Below are positions 9,574-19,973 of a DNA stretch of 64,000 nucleotides, in pieces. The position numbers and the translations under genes are program-made. The stretch comes from Schizochytrium sp. CCTCC M209059 (lineage: Eukaryota > Sar > Bigyra > Thraustochytrida > Thraustochytriidae): positions 105,673-169,672 of the forward strand of contig KN805387.1 of assembly GCA_000818945.1 (NCBI GenBank), in the 5' to 3' direction. How positions within the stretch are numbered: position 1 is the first letter of the stretch; every line of letters starts with the position of its first letter. The notes beneath the pieces are model-generated. The model was not told the DNA's origin. It saw only the letters and a list, made by a program, of their open reading frames with translations, and made no database searches.

Positions 9574-9888
9574 GTGCTCGAAGATGTAGAGTCCGACGAA
9601 GAAGCGGTACAGAGCAAGACTGCTCCCGGAGGAGGCCTTGCTGGGAGCGACGTCAGAAATCTTGGCTGAGAAGAAGTCCGCTCAAGGGGAGAGAGAGAGA
9701 AAGAAAAGGAGGGAAAGTTACCCGCCCTTTTCTTTGCTTCGCTCGCTCGTCGGCCGGCTTGTTCGTCTCAGCTCGTCTCGTCTCGTTTCTTTCTCCTTGT
9801 CTGTCTGTCTATGTCTCTTTCTTTCTTTCTTTCGCGTCCGGGTTCGTAGATACAGTATAGTTTGATGAGATGGATGGATGAGCGAGTG

Positions 9889-9945
9889 CCAGACAGACAG
9901 ACAGACCGACAGACAGACAGACAGACAGACAGTCAGTCGGTCAGC
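9889..9945. repeat. (CAGA)n tetranucleotide microsatellite
   Basis: About 11 copies of CAGA with a few substitutions, ending in CAGTCAGTCGGTCAG. Confidence 0.85.
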
Positions 9946-10784
9946 TACCCGGTCAGTCGGACGGCCGAGGACGGGCTGCGCTGTCTCCGTTCGCGCCCCT
10001 GTCTGCGCGCGCCGCCGGCTCCCGCGGCCCTCGCCAGCTTGGCTTGAGGTTCTGCCGTCTCTCTCTTCCTCCCTTCCCTGTTCAGGCCACGGCGGAAGGC
10101 ACTCTGCTCAGCTCGGAATCGCGAGCGAAACGCTGACGCAAGGAGAGGCGCTGTTTCGGGAAAGAATGTCTCCCTCGCACTTTTCCCGCGCTGGTGCCGA
10201 TGGAGCGAGCGCGCAACAACTAGCGCACGAGCGCGGCGGCGCTCTCGCGGACGACGGCGGCGGGCGGGCTGGCTGGCTGGCTGGCTACCTTGCTGCGCGC
10301 GAGGAGCAGCGCGGAGAGGAGGAGGAGGAGGAGGAGGAGGCTCGCCGGCTGGCTCGCTTGCTTGCTGCGCAGGCGGTAACGCACCCAGGTCGGCCTTCTT
10401 CTGTCTGCCTGCTTCTGTGCCTGCGCCGGATTCACAGGAGGAGACAGACTATCTCTCGAGGCGAGACGAGGTGGTGCGAAGGATGGAGGAGGAGGAGAAG
10501 AATGAGGAATGTACGAGAAGGCTCGACGAAGAAACCACGCTTGTTCTGTTCTCTCCGCCTTGGCTGCGCGTGCGAGACCGCGGCAGTCGCGAGCGCGATC
10601 CCTCGCTCTGCAGACGGACGGCGCGCCGGCTGGCGGGCCGGCTATAGCGAGCTAGCTAGCTGCCGGGTCGCCGCAACGAGACGGCCTCGGCGCGGGCCTA
10701 GATGGCAGTGATGAGCACGCGCGAGCGCGGTCGCGTGCCCGCCCGAGTTTGAAATATGCAGCGCCAGGGACGCGCGGCGCGCGA

Positions 10785-10840
10785 GCGCGAGGGCGAGGGC
10801 GAGGTCGAGGGCGAGGGCGAGGGCGAGAGCGAGAGCGGCG
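10785..10840. repeat. GCGAGG/GCGAGA hexamer repeat
   Basis: Purine-rich hexamer copies with variant GAGGTC. It is non-coding as far as can be seen. Confidence 0.7.
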
Positions 10841-13541
10841 CGCAGTCTGCGCTCGCTAGGCGGGGCGGGCTTGGACCCGCGCGCGATGGCGATCGAGAAG
10901 GGCCAGCGGGATGGAATGGAATGCACGCGAGGCCTGGACTGCAAGGCGAGGCGAGGCGAGGCGAACACCTCTCCGCGCGCGCGGGCTCCGCGGCGGTGCG
11001 GGGCGCGGTAGCGGCGGCGGGGAGAGGGCGCCCGAGCGCGCGAGCGAGGGGGGCCGCGGCAGCTCCGCTCGGCTCTGCTCTGCTCGGCTTGACTCGGCCA
11101 CGCTCGGCTCGGCTCGGCTCGGCTCGGCGCGAGGAATTCGAATTTGGCGCGCACGAGGTAGCGCGATCCGCGCGCCGCGAAAGTCTGCTGCGGGGCGCCC
11201 TTTTCTTGCAGCTTTCTCCACCGGCCACACTAGCGCAAACACGGGTCGAGATCTAGCGGCTGCGGGCGTGAACTTTCGGTCTCATGTGAGGCGGACCTCT
11301 GGAAAGATCTCGGTCGACGACCCTGGCAGCGGGCCGGAGGGGGGTGGAGGCAAAGTGTGCGCAGGCACTGTGAGGGACGCCGAAAGAATCGCCAAGGAAA
11401 CATCCGCGTAGGAGGATCGCGTCCGGGCGTTTCGTCCAGTGTGTACCCTCTCCTCTCGTTAGGCGCCTCGAACGCCGTGCCCCGCGCCTCTCCCTCCTCA
11501 CCCCGCTCCCACACCACCTCCCTTCCAACTCCCCCTTCGCAGGGGACACCCTCTGTTCCTCTCACTGACTTCCCCTTCCTCTCCACTCGGACCAACATGC
11601 ACCTAGTTTCCCCGACGTCCCTTTTCCCAATTTCCGCGACACATTTGCCGCAGAATCTGCAGCAAACGGAAAAAGATTTTTCCTGAATGCTGGAGCGGGC
11701 GGCGGTAGCCCCTCCTAGCGGCCAGCTACGCCCCACGGAAGCGGGCCCGGAGGCGGAGATCCGCCGCGAAGACGACGCGCTCGAGGCCGCCGAGAGGGGC
11801 GCCAGGAACAGAACGCCTTCCCGCCGCGGCCCGTGGCGCGCCGCAGGGTGGTAGTATCTTCGGGGAGGCGGAGCGCTCGTCGCGCTGGCGCGCACCTTTG
11901 CGACGGGGCGGGACGAGGGCTCCGGGTCCGTGCGGGAGCGAGCAAGGCCCAGGACTCGAGGCCTTTGGCGGCGGGCCTGGAGATCCTGGCCGCGAAAAAC
12001 CGTGCCAAGGAAGGGTGTTGGGTTCAAGTTAGGGGGGGGGTGTCACGGGCTGCAGAAACTGAAAGCTCGGTTCTGGAATGGGAAGCGTCTGGTTTGTTCG
12101 CGGCGGAGGTGAGCTTACTTGGTGCTGGCGGTCGTGGTCTTGGCGGAGCGCATGATACACTCACGATCTTTGCGCGCAGTTGTTCCCGCGACAAAGCTTG
12201 GCTTGTACTACTATGCTTGTTTAGAACGCCTTTAATTGATAGGTAATCGTAGGTATAGGTGTAGGTAGCTTACTAGGCCTACAACAAAGCATCGGCCAGT
12301 GAAGGAGGAAGAAGTGATGTGCGCCCTAGTCCAGAGCGATTGCGTCGTTCATTTTGCTCTTGCCGTCATTGAAATCGTAAGGTACTGCGACGATCTTGTT
12401 GAGCAATTGCTTGTTCTTGTGTGGGCAGGGAGATCTTAACCAGCCTGACGATTGGCATGCTTTACGTTTCACCTAGAGGCTGTATAGTGCCGCGATGATT
12501 GATCTTTCTTCCTGCCTGCTTCACGCGCTCTTGCACACGAGAGACAAACCATTTTGTCGCAGTCAGCCAGAGGACATCCGCTTCATTTGCGGTCCAAAGT
12601 GTGGTCATCGGGCCAAGCCGCGGCAGCGGCCGGGGAAAGAGAATCTTGGTCCCGCCGTAAAGATCTTATACCTCTGCATGCAGTTGTCATTCTCTCTCAT
12701 GCTACAGGGACCGACCAGCGTCGCCAGTCGAGTTGCCATAGACGAAACTTGTATTGGGGGGCACGGTGTTACTATAGTATGCACGAGGGCTTTTTAAAGC
12801 CACCCAACGCCTTCCCTTGATAATGAGGGGTGCAATCGAATCGCGTTCCTACAACATTGAATCAAGATGAAGTGAAACGATGTGCAACACTTGAATGACG
12901 TTTCCATCATGCCGATATCCGCAGGAAATCCTCTCTAGCCTACAATTTCGTCCCTCGTGCTGGCAACAGAGGTGCGAACAGGTCTTGAAAATCGCATCTC
13001 TTTGCAAGGATTGGATTCGACTTTGTCGATCTGTTAGTCGCAAAGGACAAGCTCGTTCACTTTGTGCAACTGCATTTTGAAGTCTGAATATCGCATAAAG
13101 TCTAGAACTCCGTTTACGCAGGCAAACCACGCGCCCGCGTCAGCTCTGCGCCCCTCTATCGCGTTTTAAGACCCGATTTGCTCACTTCGCAAGGAATTAA
13201 ACTATAGCGGGATGACAGCTTGCAATTCAATCGCGCTTGGCGATGTCATAATCGAGCTTGACGATTTTCCTGGCGATTTTCTATTCGTGTTTCGAAGCTC
13301 ATGTTTTGAAGTTTGTCCTTTACGATTCGCGTACCAAGCCGCACAAGTCGATCATGCAGCCAGCTGCGGTTCACGCTTTCCGCGCCGCGACTCCATCCGC
13401 GGCTGGCTGACGAGAAAATGCGAGATGGGCTTGGGACTCATCGATGAATGGAGTCTTTTTTCTTCCACTACGCTCATGACGCGAAGAGAAAGACAAAACC
13501 TGAACTCTCAAAAAGCACCAGGAAACCGGCGCCCGTGCGCG

Positions 13542-16500
13542 ATGGGCGCGGAGCAGAGCGCGGCGGAGGCGCGGGGAGCTGGTGACGAGGCGACCGCTCC
13601 TCCTCCTCCTCTTCCTCCGGCCGCCGCCGCCAATGCCGCCGCCGTCTCCAGGGACGCAGCAACCCTGGAGGTGAATTTTGATGTAGCTTCGCAGTCCCGA
13701 CAGGGCTCGGCGCGCCCGCTGAAGAAGCTACCGTCGGCGGCCTCCCTGTCGTCGGCGACCTCCTCTGTGGCCTCGAGCGCCATCTTGCTCCCATTCATGC
13801 GCTCTCCCGAGGAGGAAGCGCGCATCGCGGCCGTCGTCAACGCAGTTCACATCCCAGCTCTCGTGGACCCGGCCCCGCCCGCCGACAAGGCATGGGCCTT
13901 CGAGGCCGTCTTTGATGCACTTTTCGAAGCTGGCCCCTGCGCTCTTTCTAACGTAAATGTTGACCTTTTGCGCATCGTCATGGACGCGCTCGAGTCCCAA
14001 TACGCGCAAGTCCATCTTCAGGCTTGTCGTCTTCTATGGCTCATTCTCTCCGGCGTACGCCCTGGTTGGGATGCAGACTACTTTCCACCGCTTTATCTTC
14101 CCTCACGTCAAATGCCTACAGATACGCGCAAACATCTCCGCAGGATCGATCGCACTCTTGTCGAAGACCTTGGTTTCCCCTTTCCCATCGTTCCGCTACT
14201 GCTCTCCGGTGACGACAACATTGTCCGCCACGCCACGGCCAGTCTCTCCCTCATACTCGGGCGCCGCGGCGTGCCTCGCTTTCGCGAACGCTTCCAGGTC
14301 CTTGAAAGCGCGCTCGAAGCTCTAGTGGCCAATCTCGTCTCTGAAGACCAACGAGTCCAGCTCGTGTCCGTATCCTCGCTCACGAGCCTCGTGGCACACA
14401 TTGCAACGCACAACGCCGTCATCGATGCCAATGGCGTCGAAAACCTTGCGACTATTCTTCGCCGCTCAGATTCATCAAGCGGCCTTGTGCGCATCGCAAC
14501 ACTATGTCTTCGCGTTCTCGCACAACGCAGTCCTTTACTCGTACAAACTCGGCTTCAAATTTGTCTTCCGGACGACACACCTATCATCACTGTCCTTATG
14601 CGCAGGCTGCATGGACTCTGGGAGACCTTGCGAGGTGCTGGCTCGTCCACCGTCGCAGCCGATACGACTTCAATCGTTGATTGTATCATTATCCTTACGG
14701 CCGCTGTGCGTGACCCCGCACTTCTGGATATCATAAGAGCGCCACAAAGTTCGGAGAGTACACACATTCTTTCATTGGCGGTCGGAATACTCGACTTTGT
14801 TAAACGCTTGAGAAATCCAGACTCTGCCCTGTGCGAAACACTTTCGGATTTACTTTTGCATCTTTGCATTGATGAAACGTGTCTGCCGCGCATCTTGGAG
14901 AAAGGCGGTCGTCTCGCGCTGCTTTGTGCTCTTACATGTAAGGTACGACCCACGCAGAACCTGGCAATGTTCTCGCATGTCCACCAGCAGCCTATCCCAC
15001 GAAACTACGCATGCCTTTACGCGACAGACGCGGAACTGGAGCAATGGCGCTCGCGTCGCTTAATATTTTTAAGTCGTGTTCTGGCCGCGCTGTGCGCCTA
15101 TCTCACACGCATAACCGACACGAGCTCGACCACAATTGGTGCCACTATACTGGTTCGCGATCTCGTCCTTCCCTTACTCTTCGATGCAGTAGGAACCGAT
15201 GTCCCCGAGGTCGAGGCCCATGGCGCGCTCTCCAAGAGGAATGCCCTTCGAAACACCATACGGCGGGCCGCAGTCGCTGGCCTCGCGGACCTTGGATTGC
15301 GTGAACAATGGGCGCGCTGCGTGTTCGCGTTTCGCAATGGAGCTGTGATCGCAAGGCTTCTTGCTCTTGGCTTTGCCGCGCATGCGGTCTGCGCGCACGC
15401 GACGAAGCGTCGCGAGGCCGCAGGCGCCGTCGGGGAGCCCTACGATGCCAATGAAGAGGCGCTTATGCACCAAGCCAACGCAGTCGTGCTCTTGCACCTC
15501 GTCGCGCGAGGACTCAGCACCTTTGCCATGCATGACAACATTCTCGACAGTCAACCAACCCAGTCAAAGATGCTCATTGACCTTTGGAAATTTTTTGCGC
15601 TCACAAGTCAAGACAACAACCTTTATCTGCCCTTGCCCATTGCACTGCTCGCCTCACTGAATCCCGAGCTCTCGGAACTGGCGCTCCTCATGCGCAACGG
15701 CGATGACGATGACACTGACAGCACAGACGAAAATGAGGTTGATGATGAAGACCAAAAGTTCGAAGACCACAGTGACGCAACGCAAGACGGTCCAGCCGAC
15801 TCATACTCCCTCAACGCAAGCAACACCGAGAACGATACGTACCAGCACAGGGCATCGCTTTCGGATAAGCCTCAAAAGGCCAGAGACCGGGCAAGTTCTC
15901 CTGCTGAGCATTCCATGGGAGACCGATCCTCGCGTCAAAGCTCGCTCTACGCCTTGGGTGGCAAAACTAGACAAAAGAATGTTGCACTCGAAGCAGCCTT
16001 CGTCGAAGCTTCACTAGGCCAGGCGCTCATCCAAGTGGGCTTCCATGCTAATATTTTCCCGCCTCAAATGCTCTCTGCAGCCTCTTCGGATCAGCATCAG
16101 ACCACCCTCACCTGGACCTGCAAGTGGTTCGCATACGCCGAGACTGTTCTCGAAAGCTACCCTCGACACGAACACATTCGCGCGAAATCGATTGCTCTCA
16201 TTGCCCTTGCGATCCGCCGTCAGGGATGGATTGCGGTATGGAGCAAAAGCGCAGCGCTCCGTGCCGTCGCAGCAGAGCTGCCGAGAGACGCATCTTCCGT
16301 CTTGGCGGTGCCGCCTGATTCGTGGCCCTGGGATGAAGGCGCTGTTGACCTCCTCGTCGATGCACTCACATCAGCCGCCACTCAGGGAGGGTCCCTGGGG
16401 GAAACGTGCGCCCGTGTCGACCTTTTGCAGGTATCCACCATGCGCGTCGCGTTGCGTGCAATCATCGAGCTTCTCCAGCCCGCCGGATTCGAGCGCGAAT

Positions 16501-17702
16501 ACAAGTTACTCCTGCATCTCAAATTTGCCAAATCCGAATCACTGCTCTCGGATGCGTCTGGAAACACCACTTTGCACATCTTTGCGGACGGCCAGCCCAA
16601 GCATGTTGGCGAACTCGAGCTTGCGGACGATCTCGCGCACAACATGCCGTGGGGCGTCGCTTTCACCAGTCCTCAAAGCATCCTGCGATTCGCAAAGGTC
16701 AACAAAATAAACACATTTCCGGATGCCCCAGCCACTCGGTCTCCGGCTTATGTCTGCTTGGAAAAGGCAGGCTGGACGATTAGTATGTGGATGCGTCATG
16801 GCGACAACATGGGCGGCAACGAAAACAAGGAGAGGATCTCGGCGTCTGATCCTGACAGCCAATCTGTGCACGTTCTTGCTGCCGCAGCTAATGGCGAGTT
16901 TCCCATCGCCGTGCTTTTCACATGCCACGGAATTGAGCTGGGATGCGTGGAACTCCTTGCTTCCGTTGCGGATGAAGCTGATCACTTTCTGGACTTCATC
17001 CCATCACTCTTTGAGCGTGGTGACACCGGCGCTGAAAAGGACCCCCTGGACTCGAGGCCAGTGTGGCACGGCACCGGCTTTGCGCTCAACGAAGTCTCGC
17101 CGGGCTGGCATCATCTTGTGGTCCTCTGCGATGGAAAGCAAACGCGATTCTTTGTAGATCGAGCCCAGGCCGGAGACACCATCGATTTCGCGTGTACAGA
17201 GACAAGCTTGGAGTCCCTCGGAAACTCTCGCGACCTCGCGCACGCTTTTCTCCCTGACTGGACCATTGCCGACTTTCGTCTCTACGGCACAGCCATCCCC
17301 TACATGACGGTGGTGTCCTCACCCGTGCGCGTGCCGCTCAATCGTCGTCCTTGGGACGTCTGCAATGCCATGGACATTGCACACGAATACGCCAGGCAAC
17401 GACTCGCACCGAACATTGTTGATGCTCTCGTCGCTATGATTGATGTCGATGTGATCGAGGTTCGTCGTTATGCGGCCGAGGCGCTCCTGTTGCTTGCTGC
17501 GCATGATGAAAATCTGCCCCGAATCATTGAGGCCAAGGCTGTTCCAACGCTCGCCAAATGGGGCAAACTTCCTGTCGGCCTTGATCTTGCCACATTTATT
17601 GAAAAACATAGTCACACACAACCGGAAAACGATGCCTTCCTTGCGAGCATGCAGCACCTTGCGTGCTGCACGCTTGTGCAAGTGATTCTTAAGTTGCGAT
17701 AG
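13542..17702 (+). CDS. Large armadillo-repeat protein with C-terminal LamG/ConA-like domain
   Basis: 1386 residues from an ATG giving MGAEQSA, a good N-myristoylation context (Gly2, Ser6). An in-frame ATG 110 codons upstream (13212) exists, but that extension looks unlike the rest. Residues about 20-45 are Pro/Ala-rich. About 90-560 are helical repeats of ARM/HEAT character (LLSGDDNIVRHATASLSL, VQLVSVSSLTSLVAHI). An acidic Ser/Asp linker lies near 720-790. About 1050-1265 resembles a concanavalin-like/LamG sandwich (GWTISMWMRHGD, WHHLVVLCDGKQTRFFVD, IADFRLYGTAI). The tail returns to ARM-like sequence (VEVRRYAAEALLLLAAH-like). It is probably a membrane-associated scaffold. I do not recognise a named family member. 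Neighbours are unrelated; the lactonase gene converges 244 bp away. Confidence 0.75.
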   Translation: MGAEQSAAEARGAGDEATAPPPPLPPAAAANAAAVSRDAATLEVNFDVASQSRQGSARPLKKLPSAASLSSATSSVASSAILLPFMRSPEEEARIAAVVNAVHIPALVDPAPPADKAWAFEAVFDALFEAGPCALSNVNVDLLRIVMDALESQYAQVHLQACRLLWLILSGVRPGWDADYFPPLYLPSRQMPTDTRKHLRRIDRTLVEDLGFPFPIVPLLLSGDDNIVRHATASLSLILGRRGVPRFRERFQVLESALEALVANLVSEDQRVQLVSVSSLTSLVAHIATHNAVIDANGVENLATILRRSDSSSGLVRIATLCLRVLAQRSPLLVQTRLQICLPDDTPIITVLMRRLHGLWETLRGAGSSTVAADTTSIVDCIIILTAAVRDPALLDIIRAPQSSESTHILSLAVGILDFVKRLRNPDSALCETLSDLLLHLCIDETCLPRILEKGGRLALLCALTCKVRPTQNLAMFSHVHQQPIPRNYACLYATDAELEQWRSRRLIFLSRVLAALCAYLTRITDTSSTTIGATILVRDLVLPLLFDAVGTDVPEVEAHGALSKRNALRNTIRRAAVAGLADLGLREQWARCVFAFRNGAVIARLLALGFAAHAVCAHATKRREAAGAVGEPYDANEEALMHQANAVVLLHLVARGLSTFAMHDNILDSQPTQSKMLIDLWKFFALTSQDNNLYLPLPIALLASLNPELSELALLMRNGDDDDTDSTDENEVDDEDQKFEDHSDATQDGPADSYSLNASNTENDTYQHRASLSDKPQKARDRASSPAEHSMGDRSSRQSSLYALGGKTRQKNVALEAAFVEASLGQALIQVGFHANIFPPQMLSAASSDQHQTTLTWTCKWFAYAETVLESYPRHEHIRAKSIALIALAIRRQGWIAVWSKSAALRAVAAELPRDASSVLAVPPDSWPWDEGAVDLLVDALTSAATQGGSLGETCARVDLLQVSTMRVALRAIIELLQPAGFEREYKLLLHLKFAKSESLLSDASGNTTLHIFADGQPKHVGELELADDLAHNMPWGVAFTSPQSILRFAKVNKINTFPDAPATRSPAYVCLEKAGWTISMWMRHGDNMGGNENKERISASDPDSQSVHVLAAAANGEFPIAVLFTCHGIELGCVELLASVADEADHFLDFIPSLFERGDTGAEKDPLDSRPVWHGTGFALNEVSPGWHHLVVLCDGKQTRFFVDRAQAGDTIDFACTETSLESLGNSRDLAHAFLPDWTIADFRLYGTAIPYMTVVSSPVRVPLNRRPWDVCNAMDIAHEYARQRLAPNIVDALVAMIDVDVIEVRRYAAEALLLLAAHDENLPRIIEAKAVPTLAKWGKLPVGLDLATFIEKHSHTQPENDAFLASMQHLACCTLVQVILKLR

Positions 17703-17877
17703 GCCTGGGCCTAGCTGCAAATTAGGACGAGGCGATTCTCACTCATTTGCTTGAGAAACATTCTGAACAAAGTTGACTCTGAGTAACAAACGCATTGTAA
17801 ATTTTTATGTTCGAAGCGGATAATCCTCACGTTCTTGGGCCCGCTATCCTCGTTGATGCAAGTTGGATTTACAAGTT

Positions 17878-17883
17878 TTTTAT
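17878..17883 (-). terminator. Candidate polyadenylation signal for the lactonase gene
   Basis: TTTATT on the plus strand, i.e. AATAAA on the minus strand, 64 bases beyond the lactonase stop. Confidence 0.35.
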
Positions 17884-17946
17884 TCGCTTCTAGTGCCAAG
17901 AGACTCTCTACATTTGTTGCACTTTCCTAAGCTGCTATCTACTAAG

Positions 17947-19251
17947 CTAAATGGAGGAAAAACATAGGCCAACAGGCGTCCCAAACGTGAATGACCTCGT
18001 TTTGTCCGGACAAAGCGTGCCCGTCTCCTGATTCACCGCAAAGCACTCGATATTGTCCGAATCCTGATGAGCAACGTACAAAAACGCGCCTGTAGGGTCC
18101 AGCTTCATTTCTCGCGGAACGTTGCCTCCACTATTCATGCAGCAGACGAATTCCGCGCGCGTCCCGGCGTTGTCCTTCGCGTCTACAAGGCGGAACGCCG
18201 TCACGCGCCCGGTTGGTGTTGACGACCCCGTATTTCGTGTTGAGCAATACACAAACTTGTCATTTGGATGCAGTTGGATGGCCGCAGCGGTCCACGTCGC
18301 GTCAGAGCTCGGCTCATCGCTTCCGTCCAAGAGCGAAATAGCTTGCGTTGCGTCGCGAAGAGGACCATTTGTCGTATCTTGGGCATCTCGCTTGGCTTTC
18401 CATGGCATCAAGCAGAGCATAGAGGTTAATTCGCAGACTATGAGTCGGGTGCGATCCGAAGCGCGAATGGCCACATGGCGTGGACCCCAGCCGCCGGGAA
18501 GAAATGCATACTCGTGCCGCGTCTGCTTTCCTTGCGCATCGAGCGTGACTTCATGGACGCAGTCGGACCCGAGATCAGGAATGAGAACCAATCTTTCCTC
18601 GCCTGTCGCAGTTTCATCCTCAATGCTCATATGTGGGTGGGGTATATCTTGGCGTGGCTCATTGGGGCCGGGAAAGCTCACGTCAGGTACATTCTCGCAG
18701 GATACAATGCTTACCGCCTCGCCGATGCGACCTTGCTCATCGAGAGCAAAGACGACGGCGGGTGAAGGTGCTGCAACCGCATAATTGGCGACGAACAGAA
18801 AGCGGCCATCTTTACTGACCCTGACAAAAGCCGCGCTCGTGCCAAGACTATCCACTTTGTTGAGCACCGAGAGCTGTTTCGTATCGCGGTTAATCGTGTA
18901 AGACCATACGATTCCGCGATCGAGGAGCTCATCGGTCGAGTACAGAATAGGCAAAGTCGGATGCAGAGCAAGATACGATGGGTTCTGGGGGGCATCTGCA
19001 CCTGCCTGAGACGACTTTTCGAGCACACTACGCAGCGCCGTTTTGCCACTCGCATCAATCTCAAAGTAGCCTATCCCACGCCCGTTTCCCTCCACGAACG
19101 GCAGAGTCTTGCCGTCTGCAAGACGAGCGGGTTCAGGCGCCATGTAGCGGTGGCGCAATGGGCAAGCGCCATTCATCCGTCCGTCGTGTTAGTTGGTGTC
19201 GCGTACAGAAACAGACAGGAAAGACTTACACGTGCCCACAAAGAGCTCCAT
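17947..19251 (-). CDS. Lactonase-family seven-bladed beta-propeller enzyme, two exons
   Basis: Spliced CDS: exon 1 is 19251-19230 (22 nt, MELFVGT plus one base), exon 2 is 19115-17947; 396 residues. The join restores the family's opening strand, LFVGTY followed by GRGIGYFEID. Without it the open frame begins with an unrelated MNGACPL peptide that is intronic. Donor GTAAGT, acceptor TTGCAG and a CTAAC branch-like site are all present. Blade-like repeats follow (PSYLALHPTLPILYSTDE, AAFVRVSKDGRFLFVANY, IQLHPNDKFVYCSTRN, EMKLDPTGAFLYVAHQD). This is the Lactonase/YbhE-like fold seen in 6-phosphogluconolactonases and muconate cyclases. The exact substrate is open; a cytosolic sugar-lactone hydrolase is a reasonable guess. 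It is divergent from the CFAP74-like gene. Confidence 0.85.
19116..19229 (-). other. Intron of the lactonase gene
   Basis: 114-nt GT-AG intron in phase 1, directly after a 22-nt first coding exon. Confidence 0.8.
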
Positions 19252-19973
19252 GGCTGCTCGTCCGCCCAAGCCCGACACGACAAAGGTCTTTGCTGCCGCG
19301 AGCTCGGCCTCGGAAAACCTTTTCTGGGTCAATCTTAGTCTCCCTCATCTTTCGCTGAATTGACGTTGTCACACGATAATGGCCCGACACACGTGTGAAA
19401 GTTGTACTCAAGCAAGTGCGTTCTTGCATCCTTTTTGTTTGTCTTTTCTATAGAGCTTTGCTATGCTTTCCTTTCCGTCACACAGCATGGCCTCGATCCA
19501 TGAAGGTTGCTCGTACTGCTTTGCGCAGAAAAATCGATTTTCCTTCTGTCCTGAAAATCTTGCTCTCTCGAGATAGGAGATGTTTTCCGTGGCGACAAGC
19601 CCCTGCTTCAATCCGAATTGCGGGTTTCACTTCTTCGCATACACGACGTGTAGAAACTTTCTCCCAGGCCTAATAGCCTACCCTTTCCTCGTAAGAAACA
19701 AATTGTGGCGGAAAAAGGAAAGGCGGCCTAGGCCTCCTACTACTACGTGCGTATAAGTGCAGTAAAAAATGCCACGTGCGGCGACGCTAATTTTCGTTCA
19801 CCGGACAAATATGCAGTTCAAGGGCATTGAGCGTGCAAAAGACGAACGTTGCACGACGACGCGGCGGCGGCGGGGCGCAAGGCGCCCGTGGGGACGGGCA
19901 GACGAACGAGCGCGGCCGGTGTTGGCCAAGCCGGGAGCACGTACGCCTTGTAGAGGTCGAAAGAAAAAGGAGA
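19252..19973. other. Divergent promoter region, lactonase / CFAP74-like
   Basis: About 720 bases between two start codons facing apart. No supported gene. A GGCCTAGGCC-type palindrome occurs at 19725-19735. Confidence 0.5.

Larger units (their letters stand above)
9574..13541. other. GC-rich, low-complexity region with no supported gene
   Basis: Almost 4 kb. Open frames are long only because of GC richness and simple repeats: (CAGA)n at 9889-9945, (GGCT)n at 10264-10290, GAG runs at 10316-10340, GCGAGG runs at 10785-10840, (GGCTC)n at 11085-11130. About 12,200-13,200 is less biased and holds TAGGCCTA at 12274-12281. No translated frame here resembles a known domain. Confidence 0.55.

Noticed and set aside
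9878..10711. 277-residue Arg/Gln-rich plus-strand frame
   Set aside because: Begins in a (CAGA)n microsatellite and is composed of GAG and GGCT repeats; no recognisable domain.
11230..12027. 265-residue minus-strand frame
   Set aside because: GC-driven open frame, Arg/Pro/Ser-rich, no domain, and overlapping frames of similar length on the other strand.
12018..12030. GGTTCAAGT resembling a tRNA B-box
   Set aside because: No matching A-box or cloverleaf could be traced around it. No tRNA or rRNA gene was found anywhere in the window by eye.
13212..13541. 110-codon N-terminal extension of the ARM/LamG protein
   Set aside because: In frame and ATG-started, but unlike the rest of the protein; the MGAEQSA start has a better N-terminus. 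Kept only as an alternative.
19116..19176. MNGACPLRHRYMAPEP start of the lactonase frame
   Set aside because: Lies in the proposed intron; splicing to the MELFVGTY exon restores the conserved first strand.
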